From the NCBI GenBank assembly GCA_947457605.1, contig CANGWP010000003.1, positions 1-30,531 on the forward strand: a DNA stretch of 30,531 nt, in the 5' to 3' direction. The notes beneath the pieces are model-generated. The model ran no database searches. It saw only the letters and a list, made by a program, of their open reading frames with translations, and was not told the DNA's origin. Positions 1 through 6,828 of the stretch are shown here, piece by piece. A program made the position numbers and the translations under genes. This stretch comes from Bdellovibrionales bacterium (lineage in GTDB: Bacteria > Bdellovibrionota > UBA1018 > CAIMNF01). Every line of letters starts with the position of its first letter. Positions within the stretch are counted from its first letter, which is position 1.

Positions 1-188
1 TCAAGGCAGGAATATTTGCGTTGATTGTTTCTGGGCTGGTATTGCCGATCTTCATGGAAGATCCGCAAGCGTTCGACCTGGGCCAAAAATCCCATGGTGA
101 CCATTGGATGTTGCCGGTGATTGTCCTGATTGGTCTTTTGAGTGCCACCATGATGATCGCACTTGCTGTAGAAAGGCGGCGGCGATGA
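1..188 (+). CDS. NuoJ-like membrane protein, C-terminal fragment (5' end outside window)
   Basis: An open frame (first full codon at position 3) enters from the left edge and gives the last 61 residues of a membrane protein. There are two hydrophobic segments, roughly residues 3-18 and 35-55 of the fragment, joined by a hydrophilic loop, and the protein ends in an Arg-rich tail (ERRRR). The end, HWMLPVIVLIGLLSATMMIA, follows the pattern of the canonical NuoJ C-terminus at about 11480-11560 (HVLPFELTSFLLLGAIVATI): a polar His before the last helix, then small residues, then a basic tail. The gene's place just ahead of a NuoK-like gene supports the same reading. Its stop overlaps the next start (ATGA at 185-188), which implies translational coupling. 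The assignment is inference from pattern and gene order. Function in a complex I-like assembly is not shown. Confidence 0.55.
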   Translation, partial: KAGIFALIVSGLVLPIFMEDPQAFDLGQKSHGDHWMLPVIVLIGLLSATMMIALAVERRRR

Positions 189-424
189 TTTATCTTGCCA
201 GCGGACTTTTGTTTTACAGCGTTTTTACGTTGTTGTTGAGCGGTGACCCTTTGGACTTTGCCAGAGCCTGCATGAGAACTTTGGTTGTTGTGATTTTGAT
301 TTCATGTGCCCGTTTTACGGAGCAAGCTGTTCTCGAGGGTGTGGTTTCTCTGCTGATTGTGTTGCAGCTGTCCCTTTTCGCTTTTGTTCGAATGGAAGTG
401 CAGGTGGATCATGATCGGAGTTGA
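185..424 (+). CDS. Small NuoK-like membrane protein lacking the conserved glutamates
   Basis: This is a 79-residue protein with three hydrophobic segments (about residues 1-20, 28-43 and 50-68), the NuoK/MrpC layout. The ATG at 185 is chosen because it overlaps the previous stop in an ATGA junction; an in-frame start at 104 would run deep into the upstream gene. Against the canonical NuoK of this window (102 residues) it is shorter by a loop and by the C-terminal tail. The helix-2 position that is Glu in NuoK (CVELMLN) reads Arg here (CMRTLVV), and the helix-3 Glu is replaced by a hydrophobic residue. Those two Glu are part of the proton path in complex I. It overlaps the next gene by 14 bp. 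Homology to NuoK is inferred from topology, spacing and gene order, because the sequence is highly diverged. Confidence 0.55.
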   Translation: MIYLASGLLFYSVFTLLLSGDPLDFARACMRTLVVVILISCARFTEQAVLEGVVSLLIVLQLSLFAFVRMEVQVDHDRS

Positions 425-1256
425 GCTTGCCAGATTTGACAAAACGGCAATTCTCTTTGCTGCCTTTTCAATTCTTGCCCTGATCCGAGAACGCACGATT
501 CTTCCTTTTCTTATTTGTGTTGTGGGCGCGCTTTTTCAGGGGCCCCTTGTTTCGTGTGCCATGGCCGCGCTGGTCGTTTGGCATCGCATTGCTCGAGGTT
601 GCGGCAAGTGGATTCAATTGAAGGATTTCGCAGCATTCTTTTTCATTTTAGCGGGTGCCGTCGCTTCGGATCCTGAGCAGGCCCTGTTTTCCTGGCTCGG
701 CATTTTTTTGATTGCAATAAACTTTGGCGGAAGCGCGCTCGGAACCCTTCCTGCGCTGTTGTTTCTCCGACAATACCACTCAATTCCGGAATTTTTGGAA
801 ATTGCGCTAGTCGGTCATGCGCTCTACTGGATTTTGGTGGAGGCTTCCCGGTGGACCGAAATTCCCAGTGGACATCTTGTTTTGTCCTGGGCGGAAATTC
901 TCGGCTCCGCTCTGATTCTTTCCAGCTTTAGGGGAGAAATGGAATTGATTCTTTCGGTGCCCGCTTTGGCTGCCGCTGGCGCAGGAATCATGGCTTTGGT
1001 GTTTTCGCTCTTCATGTGGATTCAATTCAGGCCTTTGAGCTTTCAGGGCTTTTATCGAACTCTTCAGGCCCGGGTGACGTCGATTTTGTTTTTTGGGGAG
1101 CGCTGGATTTCTGGAAGAGAACCTTGGGCCGGAAATCAGTTGGTGCATGAGGAGCCCGGTTTCGGGACCGCACTCAACGGATTTTTTTGGTGGCTCGTGA
1201 GCTTTATCGTTGTGGCCGCTCTGGCATGGACTCTTTCGCGAGGGGCCAATCTATGA
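411..1256 (+). CDS. Truncated NuoL-like membrane protein (degenerate antiporter-like subunit)
   Basis: This encodes 281 residues and is strongly hydrophobic, with about eight possible membrane helices. The ATG at 411 is preferred over an in-frame start at 357 because it leaves only a 14-bp overlap with the previous gene. A central stretch, about residues 120-170, can be laid on the NuoL helix 7-8 region: the segment EIALVGHALYWILVEASR sits where canonical NuoL has ALIHAATMVTSGIYLLGR. The C-terminal part ends with a basic/aromatic amphipathic stretch (YRTLQARVTSILFFGERW) and a last helix, like the NuoL tail. The canonical NuoL here has 616 residues, so more than half is absent. The helix-7 Lys (GKSAQ) is not visible. 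It overlaps the next gene by ATGA at 1253-1256. The alternative is an unrelated polytopic protein; the NuoL link is weaker than for the two following genes. Confidence 0.5.
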   Translation: MIGVELARFDKTAILFAAFSILALIRERTILPFLICVVGALFQGPLVSCAMAALVVWHRIARGCGKWIQLKDFAAFFFILAGAVASDPEQALFSWLGIFLIAINFGGSALGTLPALLFLRQYHSIPEFLEIALVGHALYWILVEASRWTEIPSGHLVLSWAEILGSALILSSFRGEMELILSVPALAAAGAGIMALVFSLFMWIQFRPLSFQGFYRTLQARVTSILFFGERWISGREPWAGNQLVHEEPGFGTALNGFFWWLVSFIVVAALAWTLSRGANL

Positions 1257-2245
1257 TTTTTGAATTTACGCCTTGGGGCACACTTATCTCGCTCGGATGG
1301 CTCTTCTGTATTCCCAGAGAGTTGCTGGTTCCTGTTCTGATTTCATTGATGATTTTTTGCTCACCCTCCATTTCGGTGGCTTTGTTATTGCTGATCCTGC
1401 TTCAAGTATTTTCCTTCATTCAGGCCTCCGTTGGAATGAGGCGTGAATACAATGGGGTTGCTCAGAAACGTTTTGCACTGGTGATGGCAGGTGGAATGAC
1501 TGCAATTTTCGGGCATGCGCTTGGGCCTTGTTGGCAAGGGCGGGCGCTCGGTCTTTTGGGTTTGCTTTTGCTCATTCCCAATGGTTTCACCACCTTTTTC
1601 TTCGCTCGTTTTTACGAGAGATTGACCCTGAAGTCTTATCTGGGAGCTGTTTTGATCCCGGCTTTCGCAGCCATTGCCATCCTGTTCAGGTGGAAAAACG
1701 AAATTCGTGATGACTTGGGAGATGGTTTCAAGCTTGCGATTCTATGCACCGGTGCCGCTTCAGTCCTGTTGGCTGGCGCGATGGGCTTTGCTCGTATGAG
1801 AATCAGGCCGCTTTTGGTGTTTTGGACGCAGAGTTGGATGGGCTTCGCGATTCTCGCACTAGCATCAAAGAGCGATTCACTTGTTTCCAACTTGATAGCA
1901 ACCACCGCGGTTTTTTCGATGAGTTCGGCAATGCTATTGAATTATTCAACCCAGATCAATCGCGGAAGCTTTATTTTTGCCCGGATGGTGGCTTTGGGCA
2001 TGCCGGGGTTGATCGGCTTCATGGCTCTTTTTTTTGTTGTGAAGGTCCTTTTTGATCTAGGTTTGGAATGGGTGGTGGTTGGATTTTTGGGGTTCGTGAT
2101 TCAAGCAGCCGCAATGATTTTGTGCAAACCGAGGACACCTCTCCTTTACAATCGTAAGGCAAAGATTAGGTTTTGGATCGTCGCTACAGTCCAAGCCATT
2201 TCCGGATGCGGTCTTCTTTGGATAACCATGGGAGGCTCAAAATGA
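1253..2245 (+). CDS. Truncated NuoM-like membrane protein lacking proton-path residues
   Basis: This 330-residue polytopic membrane protein starts at an ATGA overlap. From about residue 95 onward it follows the canonical NuoM of this window helix by helix. The amphipathic FFARFYERLTLKSYLGAVLI matches FHAWLKDVYTLAPFPATIWM. The segment RMRIRPLLVFWTQSWMGFAI matches NDPKSLLAYSSISHLGFVML. GMPGLIGFMALFF matches SLPGTLNFAGEFL. The first ~210 residues of NuoM are represented by only ~90. The Lys in helix 7 (IKVP), the Lys in helix 8 (SKLG), the His of helix 11 and the Glu of the AGEF helix are all replaced by non-ionisable residues. It is probably a structural relative that cannot pump as NuoM does. 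The alignment is manual, so exact residue pairing may shift. Confidence 0.6.
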   Translation: MIFEFTPWGTLISLGWLFCIPRELLVPVLISLMIFCSPSISVALLLLILLQVFSFIQASVGMRREYNGVAQKRFALVMAGGMTAIFGHALGPCWQGRALGLLGLLLLIPNGFTTFFFARFYERLTLKSYLGAVLIPAFAAIAILFRWKNEIRDDLGDGFKLAILCTGAASVLLAGAMGFARMRIRPLLVFWTQSWMGFAILALASKSDSLVSNLIATTAVFSMSSAMLLNYSTQINRGSFIFARMVALGMPGLIGFMALFFVVKVLFDLGLEWVVVGFLGFVIQAAAMILCKPRTPLLYNRKAKIRFWIVATVQAISGCGLLWITMGGSK

Positions 2246-3606
2246 TTCTCTTGAGTTTTTTCCCCGAATTATTGATTGGCTGCTCTTTGTTATTTTCTCT
2301 TTTTATGGCGGTTTTCGCAATCCACAGCAGAGGTTTCCTGCCGGTCGCGGCTTCAATCGCCGCACTCTCGGGGCTTGGTTATTTTTTCATGAGACCGGAC
2401 CTGTCATTTTTTGACGGGGCTGAAGCAATGGTTCTTTCAGATTCCTTTTCTTTTTTTCTCAGGGTTCTTTCGCTTTTGATTCTTGGTTGTTTCTCCCTGT
2501 CTGTTTTTTTTCATGGAAATTTGAGCTTGAAGGAAAAGCAACGCTCCGTGGTATTTCTTCATCTTTTCGCTCTTTTTCTGTGTGGGATTGCTCTTTCCCA
2601 AAATCTGGTGATGTTTCTGGCTTCCTCTTTGGGGATGTACTTTTGTGCGGTGAATCTTGTGCTAACGGAATCATCCGGAGCGCAGTCCTGGATAAGGCTT
2701 TTCAGGCGGAAATCGGTGTGGGTTGGTGCTTGGGCCATGCTCATGACATTCCTCTTTGTGGTGTCGTCTCACGTACTTCATTCAATTCGCTTTAGTGATT
2801 GGAGCGGAGCGCTCAAAGAATCATCTTTGGGCGAGTTGTCGCAGGCAAGTCTTGTTCTCCTTGTTCTGATTTGTGGGTTGATGCCCTATGCAAGCTCTCG
2901 ATTCATCGGAAAGGCTCCAATGGGATTGGCTGTACTTTCTTTTGGGACTTTGGTTTTAACCCTTAGCTTTTGGATTCGGATCGGGGTTCCCTTGCTTGGT
3001 TCCTATTCCGGGGTATCGAAGGATTTTTCTCGACATTTTCTAGGAGCAGCCGTTGCTGTTCTTGTATTGAGAAGTGCGTATGATTCAATTCGCACGAGAG
3101 ATCACCACACCTGGCTTTCCTCCATTTACCCTGTTTTGAGTGGGCTGGTATTGTTTTCAATTCTCCTGCCGGGAGAACATTCGGTGTCATCGATCTTTAT
3201 CCTGACGTTAGGGACCCTCTTCACGTGCACACTGGTGTCTCATGCCTTTCAAGAGTCCGAATACCGGAACAAGGCCCTTGTTCTCATTTCACTCGTTGCC
3301 GTGCCCGGTGCCCCTCCCCTGGTAATGGCGGACCGATATTATCAGATGATCAGCGAGCTGCTCAATGTTGCCAATCCCATTTCAGCCGTTGGAGTTGCAA
3401 TTGTCTGGCTGATGCTTCTGCTTGCCTCAATTCAAATCATTGGAAAAATCATTCGGATCAGGGTTTCCAAAGAAAATCAAAGGCCCTTTACCTTCGGGGA
3501 GGGGTTCTTTTTGGCCTTTTACCTTGTCGGCGTGGTTACGCTTTCTGCGCTTCGTCCGCAGCTCCTTTCGGTTTTAAATCGTCATCCACCCCTAAATTTG
3601 TGGTAA
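2242..3606 (+). CDS. NuoN-like membrane protein lacking proton-path residues
   Basis: This is a 454-residue, nearly full-length NuoN relative (canonical NuoN here has 485) with about 13-14 hydrophobic segments. It starts at ATGA 2242-2245. The opening SFFPELLIG and the segment LSDSFSFFLRVLSLLILG are typical of NuoN. The residues that carry protons in NuoN are gone: the helix-5 Glu (ALEVMSLPAY) is replaced in ASSLGMYFCAV, the helix-7 Lys (LFKVAAAPLHFW) in LICGLMPYASSRF, and the helix-8 Lys region (NLKRMLAYSS) reads DHHTWLSSIY. The helix-12 segment keeps a Pro turn and charged residues (VPGAPPLVMADRYY against GMPFTVGFFTKYL). It is the last gene of the degenerate set; nuoA begins 36 bp downstream without a visible terminator. 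Function is unknown, and a role as a structural membrane-arm subunit is inference. Confidence 0.65.
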   Translation: MILLSFFPELLIGCSLLFSLFMAVFAIHSRGFLPVAASIAALSGLGYFFMRPDLSFFDGAEAMVLSDSFSFFLRVLSLLILGCFSLSVFFHGNLSLKEKQRSVVFLHLFALFLCGIALSQNLVMFLASSLGMYFCAVNLVLTESSGAQSWIRLFRRKSVWVGAWAMLMTFLFVVSSHVLHSIRFSDWSGALKESSLGELSQASLVLLVLICGLMPYASSRFIGKAPMGLAVLSFGTLVLTLSFWIRIGVPLLGSYSGVSKDFSRHFLGAAVAVLVLRSAYDSIRTRDHHTWLSSIYPVLSGLVLFSILLPGEHSVSSIFILTLGTLFTCTLVSHAFQESEYRNKALVLISLVAVPGAPPLVMADRYYQMISELLNVANPISAVGVAIVWLMLLLASIQIIGKIIRIRVSKENQRPFTFGEGFFLAFYLVGVVTLSALRPQLLSVLNRHPPLNLW

Positions 3607-3642
3607 GGTCGTTTTCGTAAATAAATCAGAAAGGAAACGACA

Positions 3643-4005
3643 ATGGAGTACCTTCCTGTGCTGCTTTTGATGGCGGCAGGAGTGGCGATCGGCGGGGCCG
3701 TGCTACTGATTACCACTTGGCTTGGACCTAGACTTCCGAATAAAACCAAGGATTCACCTGCTGAATGTGGTGTACCGATCAACGAGATGGTGAAAAAGCA
3801 AAGAATCTCAGTTCGGTTTTACCTGGTGGCGATTCTTTTTCTGCTTTTTGATGTGGAAACCGTATTTTTCTACCCTTGGGCGGTTGTCTATAAGAAGTTC
3901 ATGAGCACTGGGACCTTTATTTTGTTTGAGATGCTCGCCTTCGTTGCGGTGCTTTTTGTGGGTTATGTTTATGTCTTACGCAAGGGTGCATTGGAGTGGG
4001 AGTGA
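3643..4005 (+). CDS. nuoA: NADH-quinone oxidoreductase subunit A
   Basis: This is a small membrane subunit of respiratory complex I, sited at the junction of the peripheral and membrane arms near the quinone pocket. It has 120 residues, the usual family length, with three membrane helices (about 4-25, 60-80 and 88-110). The family signature is present: AECGVP with the conserved loop Cys (about residue 42), then RFYLVAILFLLFDVETVFFYPWA spread over residues 57-79. The ATG at 3643 follows an AAGGAAA ribosome-binding site at 3631-3637. It is first of the fourteen canonical nuo genes, and its 36-bp leader lacks a recognisable promoter or terminator, so it probably reads on from the upstream membrane-protein cluster. 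nuoB follows after 3 bp. Confidence 0.97.
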   Translation: MEYLPVLLLMAAGVAIGGAVLLITTWLGPRLPNKTKDSPAECGVPINEMVKKQRISVRFYLVAILFLLFDVETVFFYPWAVVYKKFMSTGTFILFEMLAFVAVLFVGYVYVLRKGALEWE

Positions 4006-4008
4006 GTC

Positions 4009-4512
4009 ATGAGTAAGGATGGATCGTCGGATTTTTTTACCACGCGCCTAGAGGACATGGTGAATTGGGCTAGAAAACACTCTCTTTTCCCCCTCCCCTT
4101 TGGAACGAGTTGTTGTGGGATTGAGTTGATGTCCACTCTTGCATCTGGCTATGACATGGCTCGATTCGGTGCCGAAGTGGTTCGATTTTCTCCGAGGCAA
4201 AGCGACCTCTTAATTGTGGCCGGTATCGTGAACCTGAAAATGGCACCGGTCCTTCGCAATATCTATGATCAAATGGCAGATCCCAAGTGGGTCATTTCCA
4301 TGGGGGCCTGCGCTTCTTCGGGTGGAATTTTCAATGTTTATAGCGTTACCCAGGGAATTGACACCGTCATCCCGGTTGATGTCTATGTTCCAGGCTGCCC
4401 GCCGGCTCCCGAAGGTCTTTTGAACGCGCTTCTTCGATTGAAGGACATGATTGCCCGGGGCGAGACTCATTCTCAGCGCAGGGAGAGGGCTCTCAAGGAG
4501 TCTCAAGCATGA
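4009..4512 (+). CDS. nuoB: NADH-quinone oxidoreductase subunit B
   Basis: This peripheral-arm subunit holds the terminal [4Fe-4S] cluster N2, which passes electrons to quinone. It has 167 residues, normal length. The four cluster cysteines are visible: the adjacent pair Cys35-Cys36 in GTSCCGIELM, Cys101 in GACASSGG, and Cys130 in PGCPPAPE. The RFSPRQSD segment (about 59-66) is also typical. It lies 3 bp after nuoA and its stop overlaps the nuoC start in ATGA at 4509-4512. Confidence 0.98.
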   Translation: MSKDGSSDFFTTRLEDMVNWARKHSLFPLPFGTSCCGIELMSTLASGYDMARFGAEVVRFSPRQSDLLIVAGIVNLKMAPVLRNIYDQMADPKWVISMGACASSGGIFNVYSVTQGIDTVIPVDVYVPGCPPAPEGLLNALLRLKDMIARGETHSQRRERALKESQA

Positions 4513-5069
4513 ACATTCAAAATCCGGTTCCGACATTGTATGGCGATTGGAAAGAAAAATTTTCGTTGCAGTGGAGCGCGATCATTTCGGATTTGAAAGC
4601 GAAGTTTCCAGATGCGCTCGAGTCGATCCTCTTGCCGGAGACGCATCCGGTGGACATTCCAACCCTGTTTCTGAAAAAGGAATATGCAATGGAGGTCCTG
4701 AGGCACCTGAAGGATGCTCAAGGTCTTGGGTTTTTGACGGATTACACGGCCTCGGATGAGGGCGAGGAAAAGCGCTTTCATTTGATTGTGCATTTGATGA
4801 GTGTTGAAACAAAAGTCAGACTGCGCCTGAAAATCAGGCTCGGTGAAAATGAGACCATGCCGACGCTGATCCCGATTTGGGAGGGTGCAAACTGGGCTGA
4901 GCGCGAGATTTTCGACATGTTCGGAATCCGTTTTGAGGGACACCCGGACCTGAGAAGAATCCTGATGGATGTCAGATGGGAAGGTCACCCTCTTCGAAAA
5001 GATTATCCGCTGCGCGGGTATCAGGTGTTCCTGACCCCAGAGCCGATTGATCCGGAGTTATTCAAATGA
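4509..5069 (+). CDS. nuoC: NADH-quinone oxidoreductase subunit C
   Basis: This is the 30-kDa-type peripheral-arm subunit, a structural partner of NuoD at the quinone-binding module. It has 186 residues and is separate from NuoD, not fused as in Escherichia coli. The diagnostic block lies in the last third: EREIFDMFGIRFEGHP, then DLRRILM, then WEGHPLRKDYPL. The first ~45 residues are variable, as usual for the family. It is coupled at both ends by ATGA overlaps with nuoB and nuoD. Confidence 0.97.
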   Translation: MNIQNPVPTLYGDWKEKFSLQWSAIISDLKAKFPDALESILLPETHPVDIPTLFLKKEYAMEVLRHLKDAQGLGFLTDYTASDEGEEKRFHLIVHLMSVETKVRLRLKIRLGENETMPTLIPIWEGANWAEREIFDMFGIRFEGHPDLRRILMDVRWEGHPLRKDYPLRGYQVFLTPEPIDPELFK

Positions 5070-6346
5070 GCCAGGAAAATTCCAAAAACTTCAGAACCGA
5101 TGCACCCCTCGATGTTACCAGTTGGGGCTTTCCTGCCACTTATGATGTTTCATTGAAAAAGGATTCGGATGATATTTTTGAGGATTCAAAGGTTCTCGTA
5201 AATATTGGTCCGACGCATCCCGCGATGCATGGAGCCTTCCGCTGCATGGCTCGTTTGAACGGCGAGGTGATTGAAAAATCCTTTTGTGAATTCGGCTATA
5301 CTCACCGTGCAAAAGAAAAGCTCGGAGAAAACCGGACATATCACCAGTTCGTCGTCTACACTGATCGATTGAATTATTGCTCGGCCTTGGCAAACAATGT
5401 TGCCTATGCAATGTCGGTTGAGCGTTTGATGGGGATTGAGGTTCCGGAGAGAGCCGTTTGGATCCGCATGATGTGCGCAGAGCTTGCGCGAATCATTGAT
5501 CACTTGATCTGCATCGGGATCAACGCCGTCGACCTTGGCGCATTTTCTTACTTTTTGTATGGCTATCATCAGCGTGAAAAAGCCTACACCCTGATCGAAA
5601 AACTTTGTGGAGCCAGATTGACGACCTCTTATACGAGGATTGGCGGCTTGATGGCGGACGCTCCTGAAGGGTGGGAGCGCGAGTTGAAGGAATGGATCAA
5701 AGAAACCCGACAGGTGATTGAAGAGATGGATAGCCTTCTCACCGAAAACCGGATCTGGCTGAAGCGCACCAAAGGTGTCGCCATCTTTAACAAAGAAGAT
5801 TGTTTGAAGTACAGCTACACCGGTCCGAATGCCCGGGCCGCGGGTCTCGATATCGATCTTAGGCGCGATCAGCCCTGCATGTTCTACGACAAGATGGAGT
5901 TTGATGTTCCTGTGGCGCAAACAGGTGATGTCTTTGACCGGTACTATGTTCGGGTCGAGGAGATCAAACAAAGTCTCAATATCCTTACGCAATGTGCGGA
6001 TCGCATCAAAAAAGGTCCGATTTGGGCTGAGGACAAGCGCACCAGAATCCCCGAAAAGGAGCGTGTTTACAACACTATGGAGGGGTTGATTCACCACTTC
6101 AAGTTTTTTATGACCGGTTTTGATGTTCCTGCGGGAGAGGCGTACACCCCGTTTGAGGCAGCCAACGGAGAGTTGGGTTTTTACATCATCAGCAAAGGTG
6201 GGCCGTCTGCGCATAGAATGAGAATTCGCTCCCCTTCGTTTTGGCACTACCAAGGTCTTGATCCCATGATTCAAGGCGAATACATCGCGGATCTGGTGGC
6301 GGCTCTCGGGAGCATCAATGTCATTGCAGGGGAGTTGGACCGATGA
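5066..6346 (+). CDS. nuoD: NADH-quinone oxidoreductase subunit D
   Basis: This is the 49-kDa-type subunit, derived from the large subunit of [NiFe] hydrogenases, which forms most of the quinone pocket with NuoB. It has 426 residues. NIGPTHPAMHGAFR (about 47-60) carries the quinone-pocket His. GYTHRAKEKLGENRTYHQ, then the CAELARIIDHLICIG helix and DPMIQGEYIADLVAALGSIN at the C-terminus, complete the family pattern. About 45 extra residues precede the first conserved motif. A long open frame on the opposite strand here is a shadow of this gene. It overlaps nuoC and nuoE by ATGA. Confidence 0.98.
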   Translation: MSQENSKNFRTDAPLDVTSWGFPATYDVSLKKDSDDIFEDSKVLVNIGPTHPAMHGAFRCMARLNGEVIEKSFCEFGYTHRAKEKLGENRTYHQFVVYTDRLNYCSALANNVAYAMSVERLMGIEVPERAVWIRMMCAELARIIDHLICIGINAVDLGAFSYFLYGYHQREKAYTLIEKLCGARLTTSYTRIGGLMADAPEGWERELKEWIKETRQVIEEMDSLLTENRIWLKRTKGVAIFNKEDCLKYSYTGPNARAAGLDIDLRRDQPCMFYDKMEFDVPVAQTGDVFDRYYVRVEEIKQSLNILTQCADRIKKGPIWAEDKRTRIPEKERVYNTMEGLIHHFKFFMTGFDVPAGEAYTPFEAANGELGFYIISKGGPSAHRMRIRSPSFWHYQGLDPMIQGEYIADLVAALGSINVIAGELDR

Positions 6347-6828
6347 AAGAAAAACATCTTTCGGAAAAGTTCTATCAGGCGATGAAGCAAAAAGAGTCAA
6401 GGTATCCGGATCGGAAGGCCCTGATTCTTCCGGCGCTTCATCAGGCACAAGCGGAGTACGGTTGGCTGCCAAAAGAGGTTTTGGCTGAGATTGCCGAATA
6501 CATCGGAGTTCATGAGGCGCAAATACGCGAGGTTGCGAGCTTCTACACCATGTACAACCTTAAGCCCGTTGGAAAGATGCACCTAAAGCTTTGCACCAAT
6601 GTTGCGTGCTGTCTCAGGGGGGCGGATGAGCTTATGGAATACGCCGAAAAAAAGCTTGGAGTGAAGTGTGGTGAGACCACTCCCGATGGGGCCTTCACGC
6701 TCTCAGAAGAGGAGTGTCTTGGAGCCTGCACCACCGCGCCGGTAATGATGGCGAATGATGATTATGTCGAGAATCTTGACATCAATTCCTTGAATCATTT
6801 CATTGAGAAGGTGAAACATGAGCGCTAA
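6343..6828 (+). CDS. nuoE: NADH-quinone oxidoreductase subunit E
   Basis: This is the 24-kDa-type subunit of the NADH-dehydrogenase module, with a thioredoxin-like fold binding [2Fe-2S] cluster N1a. It has 161 residues, typical length. Ligands appear as Cys84 and Cys89 (CTNVAC) and Cys125 and Cys129 (ECLGAC). The N-terminal helical domain contains LPALHQAQAEYGWLP and EVASFYTMYNL, both standard for the family. The start overlaps nuoD by ATGA, and the end overlaps nuoF by 11 bp. Confidence 0.97.
   Translation: MKEKHLSEKFYQAMKQKESRYPDRKALILPALHQAQAEYGWLPKEVLAEIAEYIGVHEAQIREVASFYTMYNLKPVGKMHLKLCTNVACCLRGADELMEYAEKKLGVKCGETTPDGAFTLSEEECLGACTTAPVMMANDDYVENLDINSLNHFIEKVKHER

Noticed and set aside
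104..184. N-terminal extension of the NuoK-like gene from position 104
   Set aside because: The extension overlaps the upstream NuoJ-like coding region, and its residues are polar and Cys/His-rich, unlike a membrane protein start. The ATGA junction at 185 is the natural start.
5186..6472. 428-codon open frame on the minus strand opposite nuoD
   Set aside because: It lies wholly antisense to a gene with every nuoD motif, has no ribosome-binding site and no recognisable domain. It is a shadow produced by the codon bias of nuoD.
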